Notes: generated from the sequence alone by a model not told the origin. A stretch of DNA of 38,548 bases from an uncultured Prevotella sp. (GCA_900315955.1 ONBC01000014.1:1-38548), one strand, 5' to 3'; shown: positions 1-6,849, counted from the stretch's first letter. Numbers and translations: made by a program.

Positions 1-404
1 AAATATAAGAAATACAGAACTTTTTTGTGGGAAAAATGTTTTAGAAAGTAGATTATGGAGTTTCTTGTATTGAAGCACAACATGGGACATTATTTGTGGT
101 CTTGTGCCGGCCCTAAAATAATGTCCCAACCCCTTTTAAAAAAATATGTCGATCATTATTTGTGGGCCGGCACAAGACCGGCCCCTGCGTTCGGCAGACT
201 TGGCCGGAAAGTAATTAGTGTTCACTGAAAAATTAACTTGCCATTTTTGAGTGGTAGTAGTTCCACTCTAAAATGTTTTGCGATGTATACTTCATTCTCT
301 TCTCTTATTAACACTACAAAGTGTACAAATTTTATGTTTAAACGCCAAACAAATGCACAACTAATTTGCTGTAAATCAATGAATTATAATTTATTCAGTA
401 AACA
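1..404. other. Intergenic region with inverted repeats
   Basis: No convincing gene lies here. A 10-bp inverted repeat (84-93 and 118-127, GGGACATTAT and its complement) encloses the left half of a second, 16-bp perfect inverted repeat (98-113 and 164-179, GGTCTTGTGCCGGCCC and its complement). CATTATTTGTGG also occurs as a direct repeat (88-99 and 154-165). The structures could terminate transcripts from either side or be remnants of a mobile repeat; neither has a strong T-run. The rest is AT-rich and follows the 3' end of xerD. Confidence 0.5.
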
Positions 405-1355
405 CTAATTAAGCTTCTTCCTGTTCCTCGGATGATGTTCGAGGATCTCCTTGCGCAGCGACTCGTCGTCGAGATGGGTGTATATCTCCGTGGTGCCTAT
501 GTTGGCGTGTCCGAGGAGCACCTGGATGACGCGGAGGTCGGCCCCGCCTTTGAGCATGGCCGTAGCGAAGGAGTGGCGGAGGGTGTGCGGCGAGATCGTC
601 TTCTTGATGCCGGCGGCGAGGGCCTGACGCTTGATCATGATGAGGATCATGACGCGTGTCAGATGATGGCCGCGGCGGTTGAGGAACACGTAATCCTCCT
701 CGCCGGGTTTGATCTTCATCTCTTTCCGGTCCTCGAACCACAGTTGCAGCTCATGGATGGCGCGGTCGGAGATCGGCACGAGCCGCTCCTTGTCGCCCTT
801 GCCGATGACGCGGATGAAATGCTCGTCGAGGTTGAGATCCGACAGCTTGAGGTTCGTCAGCTCCGAGACGCGCAGCCCGCAGGAGAAGAGCGTCTCGATG
901 ATGGCGCGGTTGCGCTGTCCCTCGTTGGTCTCTAAGTCGATGCTGTCTTCAAGTCGGTCCACCTCCTCCGTAGAGAGATAGGTCGGCAGATGCTTGGGCA
1001 GGATAGGCGACTCGAGGAGTTCCGTGGGGTCGACCTCGAGAAAGCCGTCGAGCGTGAGGTAGCGGTAGAAGGACCGCACGCCGAAGAGGATGCGCGACTG
1101 CGACCGCGCGCCGAGGTTATATTCGTGGAGCGAGGCGGCAAACTGTTCGAGGTCTTCGAGCTTCACCTCCAACGGCGACAGCCCGTGCTCGTGAAGGAAC
1201 CGCATGAAGTAGCCAAGGTCGTGACTGTAAGCCTCCTGGGTGTTGACGGAGTAGTTGCGGTCCAACTTCAGGTAGCGCATGAAACGGCGCACGAGGTCAG
1301 CCTCAGGTGATAACTTTTTTGTCGTTTTATTGTCTGTTTTCTTTTGCAATGTCAC
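405..1355 (-). CDS. xerD: Tyrosine site-specific recombinase XerD
   Basis: Tyrosine recombinase that, with XerC, resolves chromosome dimers at dif in the cytoplasm. The 316-aa product has the usual XerD length: an N-terminal SAM-like core-binding domain (about residues 18-105) and a C-terminal catalytic domain. The catalytic residues are visible: Arg162 (CGLRVSEL), Lys186 (GKGDKER), His257 and Arg260 (SPHTLRHSFA), His283 (LLGHANI) and the nucleophile Tyr292 (EIYTHL). The start is a GTG at 1355, because no in-frame ATG occurs before residue 26, which already lies inside the conserved N-terminal domain. It is divergent from aroQ, and the two promoter regions overlap. No integrase-like extra domains or neighbouring mobile genes suggest an element integrase, so the housekeeping XerD role is preferred over a phage or conjugative-transposon integrase. 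Confidence 0.92.
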   Translation of the reverse strand: MTLQKKTDNKTTKKLSPEADLVRRFMRYLKLDRNYSVNTQEAYSHDLGYFMRFLHEHGLSPLEVKLEDLEQFAASLHEYNLGARSQSRILFGVRSFYRYLTLDGFLEVDPTELLESPILPKHLPTYLSTEEVDRLEDSIDLETNEGQRNRAIIETLFSCGLRVSELTNLKLSDLNLDEHFIRVIGKGDKERLVPISDRAIHELQLWFEDRKEMKIKPGEEDYVFLNRRGHHLTRVMILIMIKRQALAAGIKKTISPHTLRHSFATAMLKGGADLRVIQVLLGHANIGTTEIYTHLDDESLRKEILEHHPRNRKKLN

Positions 1356-1373
1356 GCTTTATCTTTAATTTTG
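1343..1373 (+). promoter_or_regulatory. Predicted promoter for aroQ
   Basis: A TTTG -33 box (1343-1346) and TAATTTTG -7 box (1366-1373) are separated by 19 bases, an exact fit to the Bacteroidetes primary sigma factor consensus. Transcription would start near 1380, about 20 bases before the aroQ ATG. The -33 box lies inside the xerD 5' coding region, so the divergent promoters overlap. Confidence 0.65.
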
Positions 1374-1376
1374 TGT

Positions 1377-1384
1377 CAAAGTTA
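1377..1384 (-). promoter_or_regulatory. Predicted -7 box for xerD
   Basis: TAACTTTG on the minus strand matches the Bacteroidetes -7 consensus TAnnTTTG and lies 21 bases before the GTG start of xerD. No clear TTTG -33 element stands at the expected distance, so the promoter is only partly supported. Confidence 0.45.
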
Positions 1385-1401
1385 ATAATTTGTTCGCAGA
1401 A

Positions 1402-1833
1402 ATGAGAAAGATTCAGATAATAAACGGTCCCAATCTTAATATGTTGGGCGTGCGTGAGCCCGGCATCTACGGGCACAGCAGCTTCGAGGCATACCTCCCG
1501 AAGTTGCAGAAGCTCTTCCCCGATGTGGAGCTCTGCTATTACCAGAGCAACATTGAGGGCGAGCTGATCAACAAGATGCAGGAGGTGGGTTTCTCCGCCG
1601 ACTGTGCGGGCATCGTGCTCAACGCCGGCGCCTATACCCATACGAGCATCGCCCTGCTCGACTGCATCCGCTCGCTCCATTGCCCCGTCGTAGAGGTGCA
1701 TATCAGCAATGTGCATCAGCGCGAGGAGTACCGCCATAAGTCCATGATCAGTGCGGGCTGCAAGGGGGTCATCTGCGGCTTCGGACTGCGGAGCTATGAA
1801 CTTGCTGTCAGAGGATTGCTTGACAATGATTGA
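1402..1833 (+). CDS. aroQ: 3-dehydroquinate dehydratase, type II
   Basis: Type II dehydroquinase converts 3-dehydroquinate to 3-dehydroshikimate in the shikimate pathway; it is a cytoplasmic dodecamer. The 143-aa product starts with the hallmark NGPNLNMLGVREPGIYG, holding Arg18 and the catalytic Tyr23. NAGAYTHTS (about residues 74-82) and EVHISNVHQRE with the general acid His100 follow, which are the family's active-site segments. The ATG at 1402 is chosen over an in-frame ATG at 1390 because family members begin directly with MxKIxIINGPN. The stop codon overlaps the start of the downstream methyltransferase by 8 bases, so the two are probably translated together. Confidence 0.95.
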   Translation: MRKIQIINGPNLNMLGVREPGIYGHSSFEAYLPKLQKLFPDVELCYYQSNIEGELINKMQEVGFSADCAGIVLNAGAYTHTSIALLDCIRSLHCPVVEVHISNVHQREEYRHKSMISAGCKGVICGFGLRSYELAVRGLLDND

Positions 1834-2482
1834 GCCGGAAGCTATCGTCGACTATGCTACCGCCCACTCCGATGCGGAGGGCGACTATCTCTATCGGTTG
1901 TGGCGGGCCACGAACATCCACACTGTCCACGGCCACATGGCCTCAGGTCATCTCCAGGGCAGGCTGCTGAAGATGCTCGTGATGATGCTCCGGCCCCGTA
2001 CGATTTTGGAGGTCGGCACCTTCTCCGGCTACTCCGCGATCTGCATGGCGGAAGGACTGGCTGCCCTCTCTGAAGGGGAGAGGCGGGGGAAGGTCTTTAC
2101 CTATGAGATCAACGATGAGATGGAGGATTTCACGCGCAAGTGGATTGAGGGATCCGAGGTCGCCGACCTCATCAACTTCCGTATCGGAGACGCGGTGAAG
2201 GAAGCGCCGAGGCTCGGCGTGATGTTCGACATGATGTTTCTCGACGGTGACAAGCGCACGTATGTCGAGACCTACGATGCCCTCTTCCCCATCTTAAATA
2301 AAGGTGGCATCATCCTCGCCGATAACACGCTGTGGGACGGACATGTCATCGATCCTGCCTACGACCGAGACAGTCAGACTCTCGGCATCCGTCGTTTCAA
2401 CGACTCTATTGCCAACGACGACCGCGTGGAGAAGGTCATTGTGCCGATACGCGACGGCCTGACGATCATCAGGAAGAAGTAA
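1826..2482 (+). CDS. SAM-dependent O-methyltransferase (family 3, YrrM/CCoAOMT-like)
   Basis: Class I SAM-dependent methyltransferase of the O-methyltransferase family 3, the caffeoyl-CoA O-methyltransferase/YrrM type. The SAM-binding motif I ILEVGTFSGYSA lies near residue 55. MFLDGDKRTY and GGIILADNTLWDG follow; in the family these acidic residues bind a metal ion. The product of about 218 aa has the normal length for bacterial members. The ATG at 1826 overlaps the aroQ stop; an in-frame ATG at 1796 would overlap aroQ by 38 bases and is less likely. The substrate is unknown. Bacterial relatives are often annotated as tRNA 5-hydroxyuridine methyltransferases (TrmR), but the sequence alone cannot decide this. 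Confidence 0.85.
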   Translation: MIEPEAIVDYATAHSDAEGDYLYRLWRATNIHTVHGHMASGHLQGRLLKMLVMMLRPRTILEVGTFSGYSAICMAEGLAALSEGERRGKVFTYEINDEMEDFTRKWIEGSEVADLINFRIGDAVKEAPRLGVMFDMMFLDGDKRTYVETYDALFPILNKGGIILADNTLWDGHVIDPAYDRDSQTLGIRRFNDSIANDDRVEKVIVPIRDGLTIIRKK

Positions 2483-2664
2483 GGTCACGGCTTCTCAGGA
2501 AGGAAGTTGCTGCCTGCCTTGATCAGTATACGCTCGTCGGGGGCAAACGTTGGGTTGGCCTTGACAATGGTACGTGTCTTTTGTGCTTAGAGCTGATCTC
2601 CGTGGCTGGACATCATAATTCGACGGACAGATAAATCTTAGCGATGGGGCTAAGTGGAGTAAGT

Positions 2665-3058
2665 GTCAAGATTTATTTTTTGCAACCCCCTCTGAGAATC
2701 GATTCTTTTCGAGCGAAGAGGAGGTTGGCTCAAAAGAACGCGATTATGGGCCAAGTTTATAAATAGTTGTAAATCAAATGGTTATATTTATTTCGCTATT
2801 GAAAGACTTTTCCTGTCGCTCCAAATGACTGACCTTACTACGGTTAGGTAGTGTACCTAACCGTAGTAAGGTCAGTGACATTCAACGGTTAGGTCGGTTA
2901 CCTAACCGTTAAAGTTCGGTGACATAACTGTAGAAAGGTCGGCTCTCTGTCTCTTTTTCGTGCTTTCCAACCCCGTTTTTCGTCTCTCATGCCTCCCTTT
3001 CGTGTTCTCTTTCGCACCATTCCCGTTGTCCTGACTTTTTACTTTTTGTAAAGAAAAA
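2665..3058 (+). repeat. Dispersed ~400-bp repeat element, copy 1
   Basis: This stretch aligns by eye over its whole length with 27618-28019. Shared landmarks in order are GCAACCCC(C/T)TCTGAGAATC, AGCGATT-like elements, GACCTTACTRCGGTTAGGT, the AACGGTTAGGT motif, TAACTGTAGAAAGGTCGG, a pyrimidine-rich run, and the 3' end TGACTTTTTACTTTTTGTAA followed by AGAAAA. It has no ORF of its own. The core of this copy is two palindromes (2828-2876 and 2884-2910). The type of element (MITE-like, regulatory RNA or other) is unknown. Confidence 0.7.
2828..2876. repeat. Perfect 23-bp palindrome
   Basis: Arms 2828-2850 and 2854-2876 are perfectly complementary around a GTG loop; the core is ACTACGGTTAGGTA with its mirror. 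A second, shorter palindrome (2884-2894 and 2900-2910, AACGGTTAGGT) uses the same motif. As RNA or cruciform DNA the first would be very stable. There is no T-run directly after it, so a simple intrinsic terminator is unlikely. Confidence 0.75.
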
Positions 3059-3246
3059 TTAGAGTTAGGCCACGGATTTCCGCCTTTGAGCCAATAATTC
3101 CCTTATGCTGAAGACGGGTGGCAAATCTTATTTTCTTCCCATGCCATGTTAGAAGTCTTTGAACTGTTAACTAACCTTTCAAATATCCTCCATTACGAAA
3201 TGTCGTTTCAAACACTGTGTTTATCTCTTAAAAATGAGGGCTCTTT

Positions 3247-3278
3247 CTTGCACGATCGCACGAGACTTCTTACTTTTG
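3247..3278 (+). promoter_or_regulatory. Predicted promoter for the 130-aa gene and M15 peptidase
   Basis: CTTG (3247-3250) and TACTTTTG (3271-3278) are separated by 20 bases, fitting the Bacteroidetes -33/-7 consensus. The transcript would start near 3285, about 20 bases before the ATG at 3306. Confidence 0.6.
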
Positions 3279-3305
3279 CGGTTGAAAAGGAGATGAAAAG
3301 AACTC

Positions 3306-3698
3306 ATGAGCATTTCTCCAGAAATGAACGTAAATATGAATCAAATGAACGATAACAGAAAATTCTCTGACCTATCATCCAACTGTGGTTTTGATGCTGC
3401 GGCCGTCGTGAAGGACCTGCTCTCACGTTCTGCGGGCAGCGTGAAGTGGCATTCGACGAAGCGGTGCCTGATGGAACTCATCATGGAAGCCGCCGAGGAG
3501 CGGGTGCTCACAGACGGACATGGCATGGCGGCATCGTGCCGCTTTCTCTCCAACAGGGTCTTCCCAGTGGTGGGTTGGCAGCCTCCACGTTATCCCCAAT
3601 CCATCGTCTTCCGCATCCGTAACAGGATGAAACGTCAGCCGCCCTTGGCTGAGAGAGTGAGGGAGGCCTTGGGCAGGGGTGACGGGAGACAAGGCTGA
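3306..3698 (+). CDS. Uncharacterised 130-aa protein upstream of M15 peptidase
   Basis: I do not recognise this protein. It has 130 residues with no signal peptide and no membrane segment. The middle part (about residues 27-75) looks helical (AAAVVKDLLSRSAG, MELIMEAAEERVL), and the C-terminal third is basic with a W-P-P-R-Y-P...FRIRNRMKR stretch. The basic tail could bind nucleic acid, but no named domain is evident. A well-placed promoter lies at 3247-3278. The ATG at 3306 is the first in frame; a later Met at 3324 is possible. The M15 peptidase gene follows on the same strand after about 80 bases, so the two probably form a unit, and both sit next to repeat DNA, which hints at an accessory or prophage-derived origin. 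Confidence 0.6.
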   Translation: MSISPEMNVNMNQMNDNRKFSDLSSNCGFDAAAVVKDLLSRSAGSVKWHSTKRCLMELIMEAAEERVLTDGHGMAASCRFLSNRVFPVVGWQPPRYPQSIVFRIRNRMKRQPPLAERVREALGRGDGRQG

Positions 3699-3777
3699 CT
3701 TTACGCCTCCCTCTTCAGGGAGGGTGTGCAATGTTAATATAATAATGTGTGATTTCTTTTCAAAAAATATTAAGACT

Positions 3778-4320
3778 ATGACTACACAATCCATTAATGC
3801 CGCAGTGCGTGCAATAGAGCACGACATCCAATCATCAACACCTGCTGACCCTTCCAACGGGACAACATCTTCCAACACGTTGTCACCCAACAAGTTTTAT
3901 CTGACACCTCACTTCCGTCTGATAGAGTTCACGCGGTCGGGAGAGGCAACGGCCCGAGGCCTCGACAACACGCCGGGCGAGAAAGAGATAGAGGCATTGC
4001 GCGCACTCTGTGAGAACATCCTCGAGCCGATGCGCCATCATTTCGGCGCTATCTACATCACTTCCGGCTACCGCTCGCGGCGGGTCAACAACGCTGTCGG
4101 CGGAGTGGGGGGCTCGCAGCATACCCGGGGCGAGGCAGCGGACATCCTGCTCTCCACGTTCGACGACTGGCGTGAGGCGGTGAAGTTTGTCAAGCGCCTC
4201 GACTTCGACCAGCTCATCATCGAGCCGCTCCACGAACCCAGACCACGCTGGCTGCACGTCAGTTACACCAGGCGGCAGCCGAACCGGCATCAGGTCATCC
4301 TGGGCGATCATAAGCTGTGA
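3778..4320 (+). CDS. Peptidase M15 family protein (M15_3, D-Ala-D-Ala carboxypeptidase-like)
   Basis: Zinc peptidase of the M15 group, which cuts peptidoglycan stem peptides or cross-bridges. The 180-aa product is almost only the catalytic domain. The signature segments are ITSGYRSRRVNNAVGG, SQHTRGEAADI (first His and Asp zinc ligands) and RWLHVSYTRRQPNRHQ (second His ligand). No signal peptide is visible, as is common for phage endolysin-like and Bacteroidetes members, so export would need a partner. The ATG at 3778 is preferred; upstream in-frame ATGs at 3745 and 3679 would add a tail overlapping or abutting the preceding gene. An intrinsic terminator follows the stop by 20 bases. It could be a cell-wall remodelling enzyme or a relic endolysin; context does not decide. 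Confidence 0.8.
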   Translation: MTTQSINAAVRAIEHDIQSSTPADPSNGTTSSNTLSPNKFYLTPHFRLIEFTRSGEATARGLDNTPGEKEIEALRALCENILEPMRHHFGAIYITSGYRSRRVNNAVGGVGGSQHTRGEAADILLSTFDDWREAVKFVKRLDFDQLIIEPLHEPRPRWLHVSYTRRQPNRHQVILGDHKL

Positions 4321-4339
4321 AAAGCTTGAGAACAGCTGG

Positions 4340-4365
4340 GGCAACATAATTTGTTGCCCTTTTTG
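4340..4365 (+). terminator. Intrinsic terminator after the M15 peptidase gene
   Basis: A 7-bp stem (GGGCAAC 4340-4346, GTTGCCC 4354-4360) with a 7-base loop is followed at once by TTTTT, 20 bases beyond the stop codon of the peptidase gene. Confidence 0.75.
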
Positions 4366-4366
4366 T

Positions 4367-4396
4367 TGGCAGTATGTTTTTTTTCTTTTAACTTTG
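4367..4396 (+). promoter_or_regulatory. Predicted orphan promoter reading into the repeat array
   Basis: TTG (4367-4369) and TAACTTTG (4389-4396) stand 19 bases apart, a good Bacteroidetes promoter. Transcription would start near 4403. The first supported gene downstream is about 590 bases away at 4994, so the promoter may drive a long leader or a noncoding RNA across the repeats. Confidence 0.5.
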
Positions 4397-4993
4397 CAGT
4401 TATAGCTGCATAACCTGTGCATCGGCCGCATAGTGTTGAATATCAACATAATGTGCCTTGTGCAGGGACTATTTGCGTCTTTAAGGGTCCCGACGCTCTA
4501 TGGTTTCTTACGAGTTGTTGTGGCCAATAGGAGGTTTTTACCACTGGGCGAAGCAGCCAGCCGCATCGACTTTCCACGACTTTCGCACCGTTTTCTGCAT
4601 CGGCTTTCCACGACTTTCCACGACTTGCGGGTGAGAGATCTCGCATCGGCTTTTCACGACTTTCCACGACTTTCGCACCGTTTTCTGCATCGGCTTTCCA
4701 CGACATACGGTTGTGAGATTTCGCAACGGCTTTTCACGACTTTCCACGGCTTTTCCTGCATCGGGCAAAGAAGACATTCAGCTCAAATCGAGCGATAGCG
4801 AGTATAAGTCGTGAAAAGTCGTGTAAAGCCGTTGAAAAAAGATGTAGCAGCCGTGAAAGGTTGTGTAAAGCCGTTGCGAAAGACAGATGCATAAGTCGGA
4901 AAAGGCGTTGCATTAAAACTACAGCAAAAGTTGTGAACCAGAATTATAGTTGTTGCAGAAAAAATAGTAATTTAATCTAAAGACTAAACAATT
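4397..4993. other. Gene-free region, mostly palindromic repeats
   Basis: No convincing gene lies here; the open frames seen are translations of the repeats. From 4563 two ~80-bp tandem units (4563-4642 and 4643-4722) with the motif TTTCCACGACTTTCGCACCG run into the 128-bp repeat at 4706-4833. More decayed complementary copies (GTGTAAAGCCGTTG) follow to about 4910. The stretch 4910-4993 is AT-rich leader sequence for the GxxExxY gene. Confidence 0.6.
4706..4833 (+). repeat. Left 128-bp direct repeat flanking the GxxExxY gene
   Basis: Matches 5454-5581 without gaps, with about 9 mismatches over 128 positions in my hand alignment. Inside, AACGGCTTTTCACGAC near the left and GTCGTGAAAAGTCGTG near the right are complementary, so each copy can fold into a long hairpin around the central CTGCATCGGGCAAAG...CAAATCGAGCGATAG. 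Tandem partial copies of the left arm precede it. Confidence 0.8.
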
Positions 4994-5383
4994 ATGCTGT
5001 TGTATCCAGAATTGTCTAAAGATGTAATAGATGCCTTTTATGAGGTTTGCAGGCAGCTTCAAGTGGGTTATTCAGAGAACGTTTATGGTAAAGCTTTGTC
5101 ATGGGAACTTCGACAAAAAGGGCATAAAGTAGAGGAACAGATGCCTCTAAAGGTGTATTATAAAGGTATTGTAGAAGTAGGCAATTTTGTTCCTGATCTA
5201 TATGTTGACGATATGATGGTCTTGGAATTGAAGGCTGTGAAAGATATTGAGCCAGCGCATATTGCGCAGCTGATTAACTATTTGACTACAACGAATAGTA
5301 AAGTAGGTTATGTGCTAAATTTCGGCAGGCACCGTTATTTTCATCGGTGCCTTGGTCCATCGGCTTTTCACGACAAGTGCTAA
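4994..5383 (+). CDS. GxxExxY protein, PD-(D/E)XK nuclease-like
   Basis: Member of the GxxExxY family (PF13366/TIGR04256), small proteins of the PD-(D/E)XK fold with no settled function. The name-giving motif is at Gly25-Glu28-Tyr31 (GYSENVY). The nuclease-like residues Asp68 (VPDLY) and Glu78-Leu-Lys80 (VLELKAV) follow, then the conserved VGYVLNFG. At 129 aa it is of usual length, but the last residues (PSAFHDKC) are encoded by repeat DNA (CGGCTTTTCACGACAAG), so the native C-terminus may have been replaced. It lies alone between two 128-bp direct repeats. Its base composition is more AT-rich than that of the glycosyltransferase downstream. A mobile or selfish cassette is an inference; a host function is equally open. 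Confidence 0.85.
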   Translation: MLLYPELSKDVIDAFYEVCRQLQVGYSENVYGKALSWELRQKGHKVEEQMPLKVYYKGIVEVGNFVPDLYVDDMMVLELKAVKDIEPAHIAQLINYLTTTNSKVGYVLNFGRHRYFHRCLGPSAFHDKC

Positions 5384-5628
5384 ACTGCGCAGCGATTCTC
5401 CACGACAAGCGTTTGTGAGATTATGCATCGGCTTTTCACGGCTTTCCACAACCTACGGGTGTGAGATTTTGCATCGGCTTTTCACGACTTTCCACGACTT
5501 TTCCTGCATCGGGCAAAGATGACATTCAGCTCAAATCGAGCGATAGCAAGCATAAGTCGTGAAAAGTCGTGCCAAGCCGTTGCGAAAGATAAGTTGAGCG
5601 AAGTTGCTGGTATAAACTATTTGTTTTG
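5384..5628. repeat. Right repeat block with the second 128-bp direct repeat
   Basis: The 128-bp unit at 5454-5581 is the partner of 4706-4833. Partial units (TTCTCCACGACAAGCG, GGCTTTTCACGGCTTTCC) lie between the GxxExxY stop codon and this unit. The block ends about 40 bases before the glycosyltransferase start, so the repeats form its whole leader. Confidence 0.75.
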
Positions 5629-6849
5629 ATGAATAAGAAACTGTTGATGCGGTTGACGACCGCAGATATTTCGTTGGAAGGATTGCTGCGTGGACAACTG
5701 CAGTTCCTGAACCAGTATTATGACGTCGTGGGCGTGGCCTCCGACACAGGATGTCTCGATTTTGTCGCCCGGCGTGAGGGGATACGCGTCGTCAACGTGC
5801 CGATGCACCGCCAGATCAGTGTGATGGCAGACCTGAGGTCACTGCGTGACCTCTACCGCCTCTTCCGTCGCGAGCATCCCTGGTGTGTCCATGCCAACAC
5901 GCCGAAAGGCTCACTCCTTGCCATGGTCGCAGCCTGGGCGGCACACGTGCCCCACCGCGTCTATCTCGTCACGGGACTGCGTTACCAGGGCGCACACGGA
6001 CCGATGCGGTGGTTGCTTAAGACGATGGAGCGGCTGACCTGCGCCTTTGCCACCAACATCATCCCCGAAGGTAACGGCGTGCTCCACGCTCTGCGCGAAG
6101 ACCATATCACACGCAAGCCGCTCCGCGTGCTCCACTACGGTAATATCAACGGCAGGGACACGCAGTGGTTCTCACGCCGTCAGACCGTTGCCGACAGCAC
6201 GAAACAGCCGGCAGCCAATGTCGATGACACTGCCGTTGAGGCCTTCCGTGCCCGGCAGCGGCAGCAACTCGGCTTCGCGCCCGACGACTTTGTCTTTATC
6301 TTCATCGGTCGCATCATCAATGATAAAGGCATGCAGGAACTGTGCAAGGCTATGCAAGCCCTTGCGAAACGTCATCCTGAGCTTCGGCTGCTCCTCGTGG
6401 GAAACATGGAACAGGGCGATGCCATCCCCGAGGACGTACGTCAGTTCTTCCTCACCGACAAAACCGTGAAATATGTCGGTGCGCAGTATGATGTCCGCCC
6501 GTTCCTCATGGCTGCCGATGCCCTGGTCTTCCCCTCCTACCGTGAGGGCTTCCCCAATGTGCCGATAGAGGCGGGGGCCATGGGCCTGGCGTCTATCGTG
6601 ACCGACATCAGTGGATCCAACGAGATCATCAAGGACGGGCTGAACGGAAAGATCATCCGATCGCCGCTCGACCGGCGGGGCAAGTGGCGTGACATCACGC
6701 CGGCGCTCACCGAGACCATGGAGTGGTTCCTGGACCATCCGGAGGAGGTGACGCGCATGGCTGCCAATGCCCCGAGGATGGTCCATGAGCGGTATGAGCA
6801 GCGCGATGTGTGGAACGCCCTGTTAGCGTTCTATCGTTCACTGGAGTGA
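5629..6849 (+). CDS. Glycosyltransferase family 4
   Basis: Cytoplasmic GT-B glycosyltransferase that would add a sugar from an NDP-sugar to a lipid-linked glycan with retention of configuration. The C-terminal half carries the GT4 donor-binding region: FIFIGRIINDKGMQEL (about 223-238), LLLVGNMEQG, and the EX7E motif EGFPNVPIE (Glu306 and Glu314). The N-terminal half (MNKKLLMRLTTADISLEGLL...) resembles the acceptor domain of capsule and EPS enzymes such as EpsD. The length of 406 aa is typical. The start is the ATG at 5629; a TTG just before it is ignored. Its GC content is high, unlike the AT-richer genes from 6.9 to 12.5 kb, so the locus looks assembled from different sources. Donor and acceptor are unknown. 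Confidence 0.85.
   Translation: MNKKLLMRLTTADISLEGLLRGQLQFLNQYYDVVGVASDTGCLDFVARREGIRVVNVPMHRQISVMADLRSLRDLYRLFRREHPWCVHANTPKGSLLAMVAAWAAHVPHRVYLVTGLRYQGAHGPMRWLLKTMERLTCAFATNIIPEGNGVLHALREDHITRKPLRVLHYGNINGRDTQWFSRRQTVADSTKQPAANVDDTAVEAFRARQRQQLGFAPDDFVFIFIGRIINDKGMQELCKAMQALAKRHPELRLLLVGNMEQGDAIPEDVRQFFLTDKTVKYVGAQYDVRPFLMAADALVFPSYREGFPNVPIEAGAMGLASIVTDISGSNEIIKDGLNGKIIRSPLDRRGKWRDITPALTETMEWFLDHPEEVTRMAANAPRMVHERYEQRDVWNALLAFYRSLE

Larger units (their letters stand above)
2483..3246. other. Gene-free region carrying a dispersed repeat element
   Basis: No convincing gene lies here. At 2485-2589, minus strand, a short open stretch reads like the tail of a protein (TIVKANPTFAPDERILIKAG, ending a few residues later at TGA 2485-2487), perhaps a gene remnant. 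Most of the rest (2665-3058) is a copy of an element also found at 27618-28019. The stretch 3060-3246 is AT-rich and precedes the promoter of the next gene. Confidence 0.5.

Noticed and set aside
2485-2589. Minus-strand remnant reading TIVKANPTFAPDERILIKAG
   Set aside because: It looks protein-like at its end but is bounded by stop codons after about 33 codons, has no start, and has no family I recognise; at most a gene remnant.
3146-3355. Possible 69-aa gene before the 130-aa gene
   Set aside because: The predicted promoter at 3247-3278 lies inside it, it overlaps the next gene, and its sequence has no recognisable features.
4433-4798. Open frames within the palindromic repeats
   Set aside because: They translate the repeat into FPRLSHRFLHRLSTT-type text, so they are repeat artefacts.
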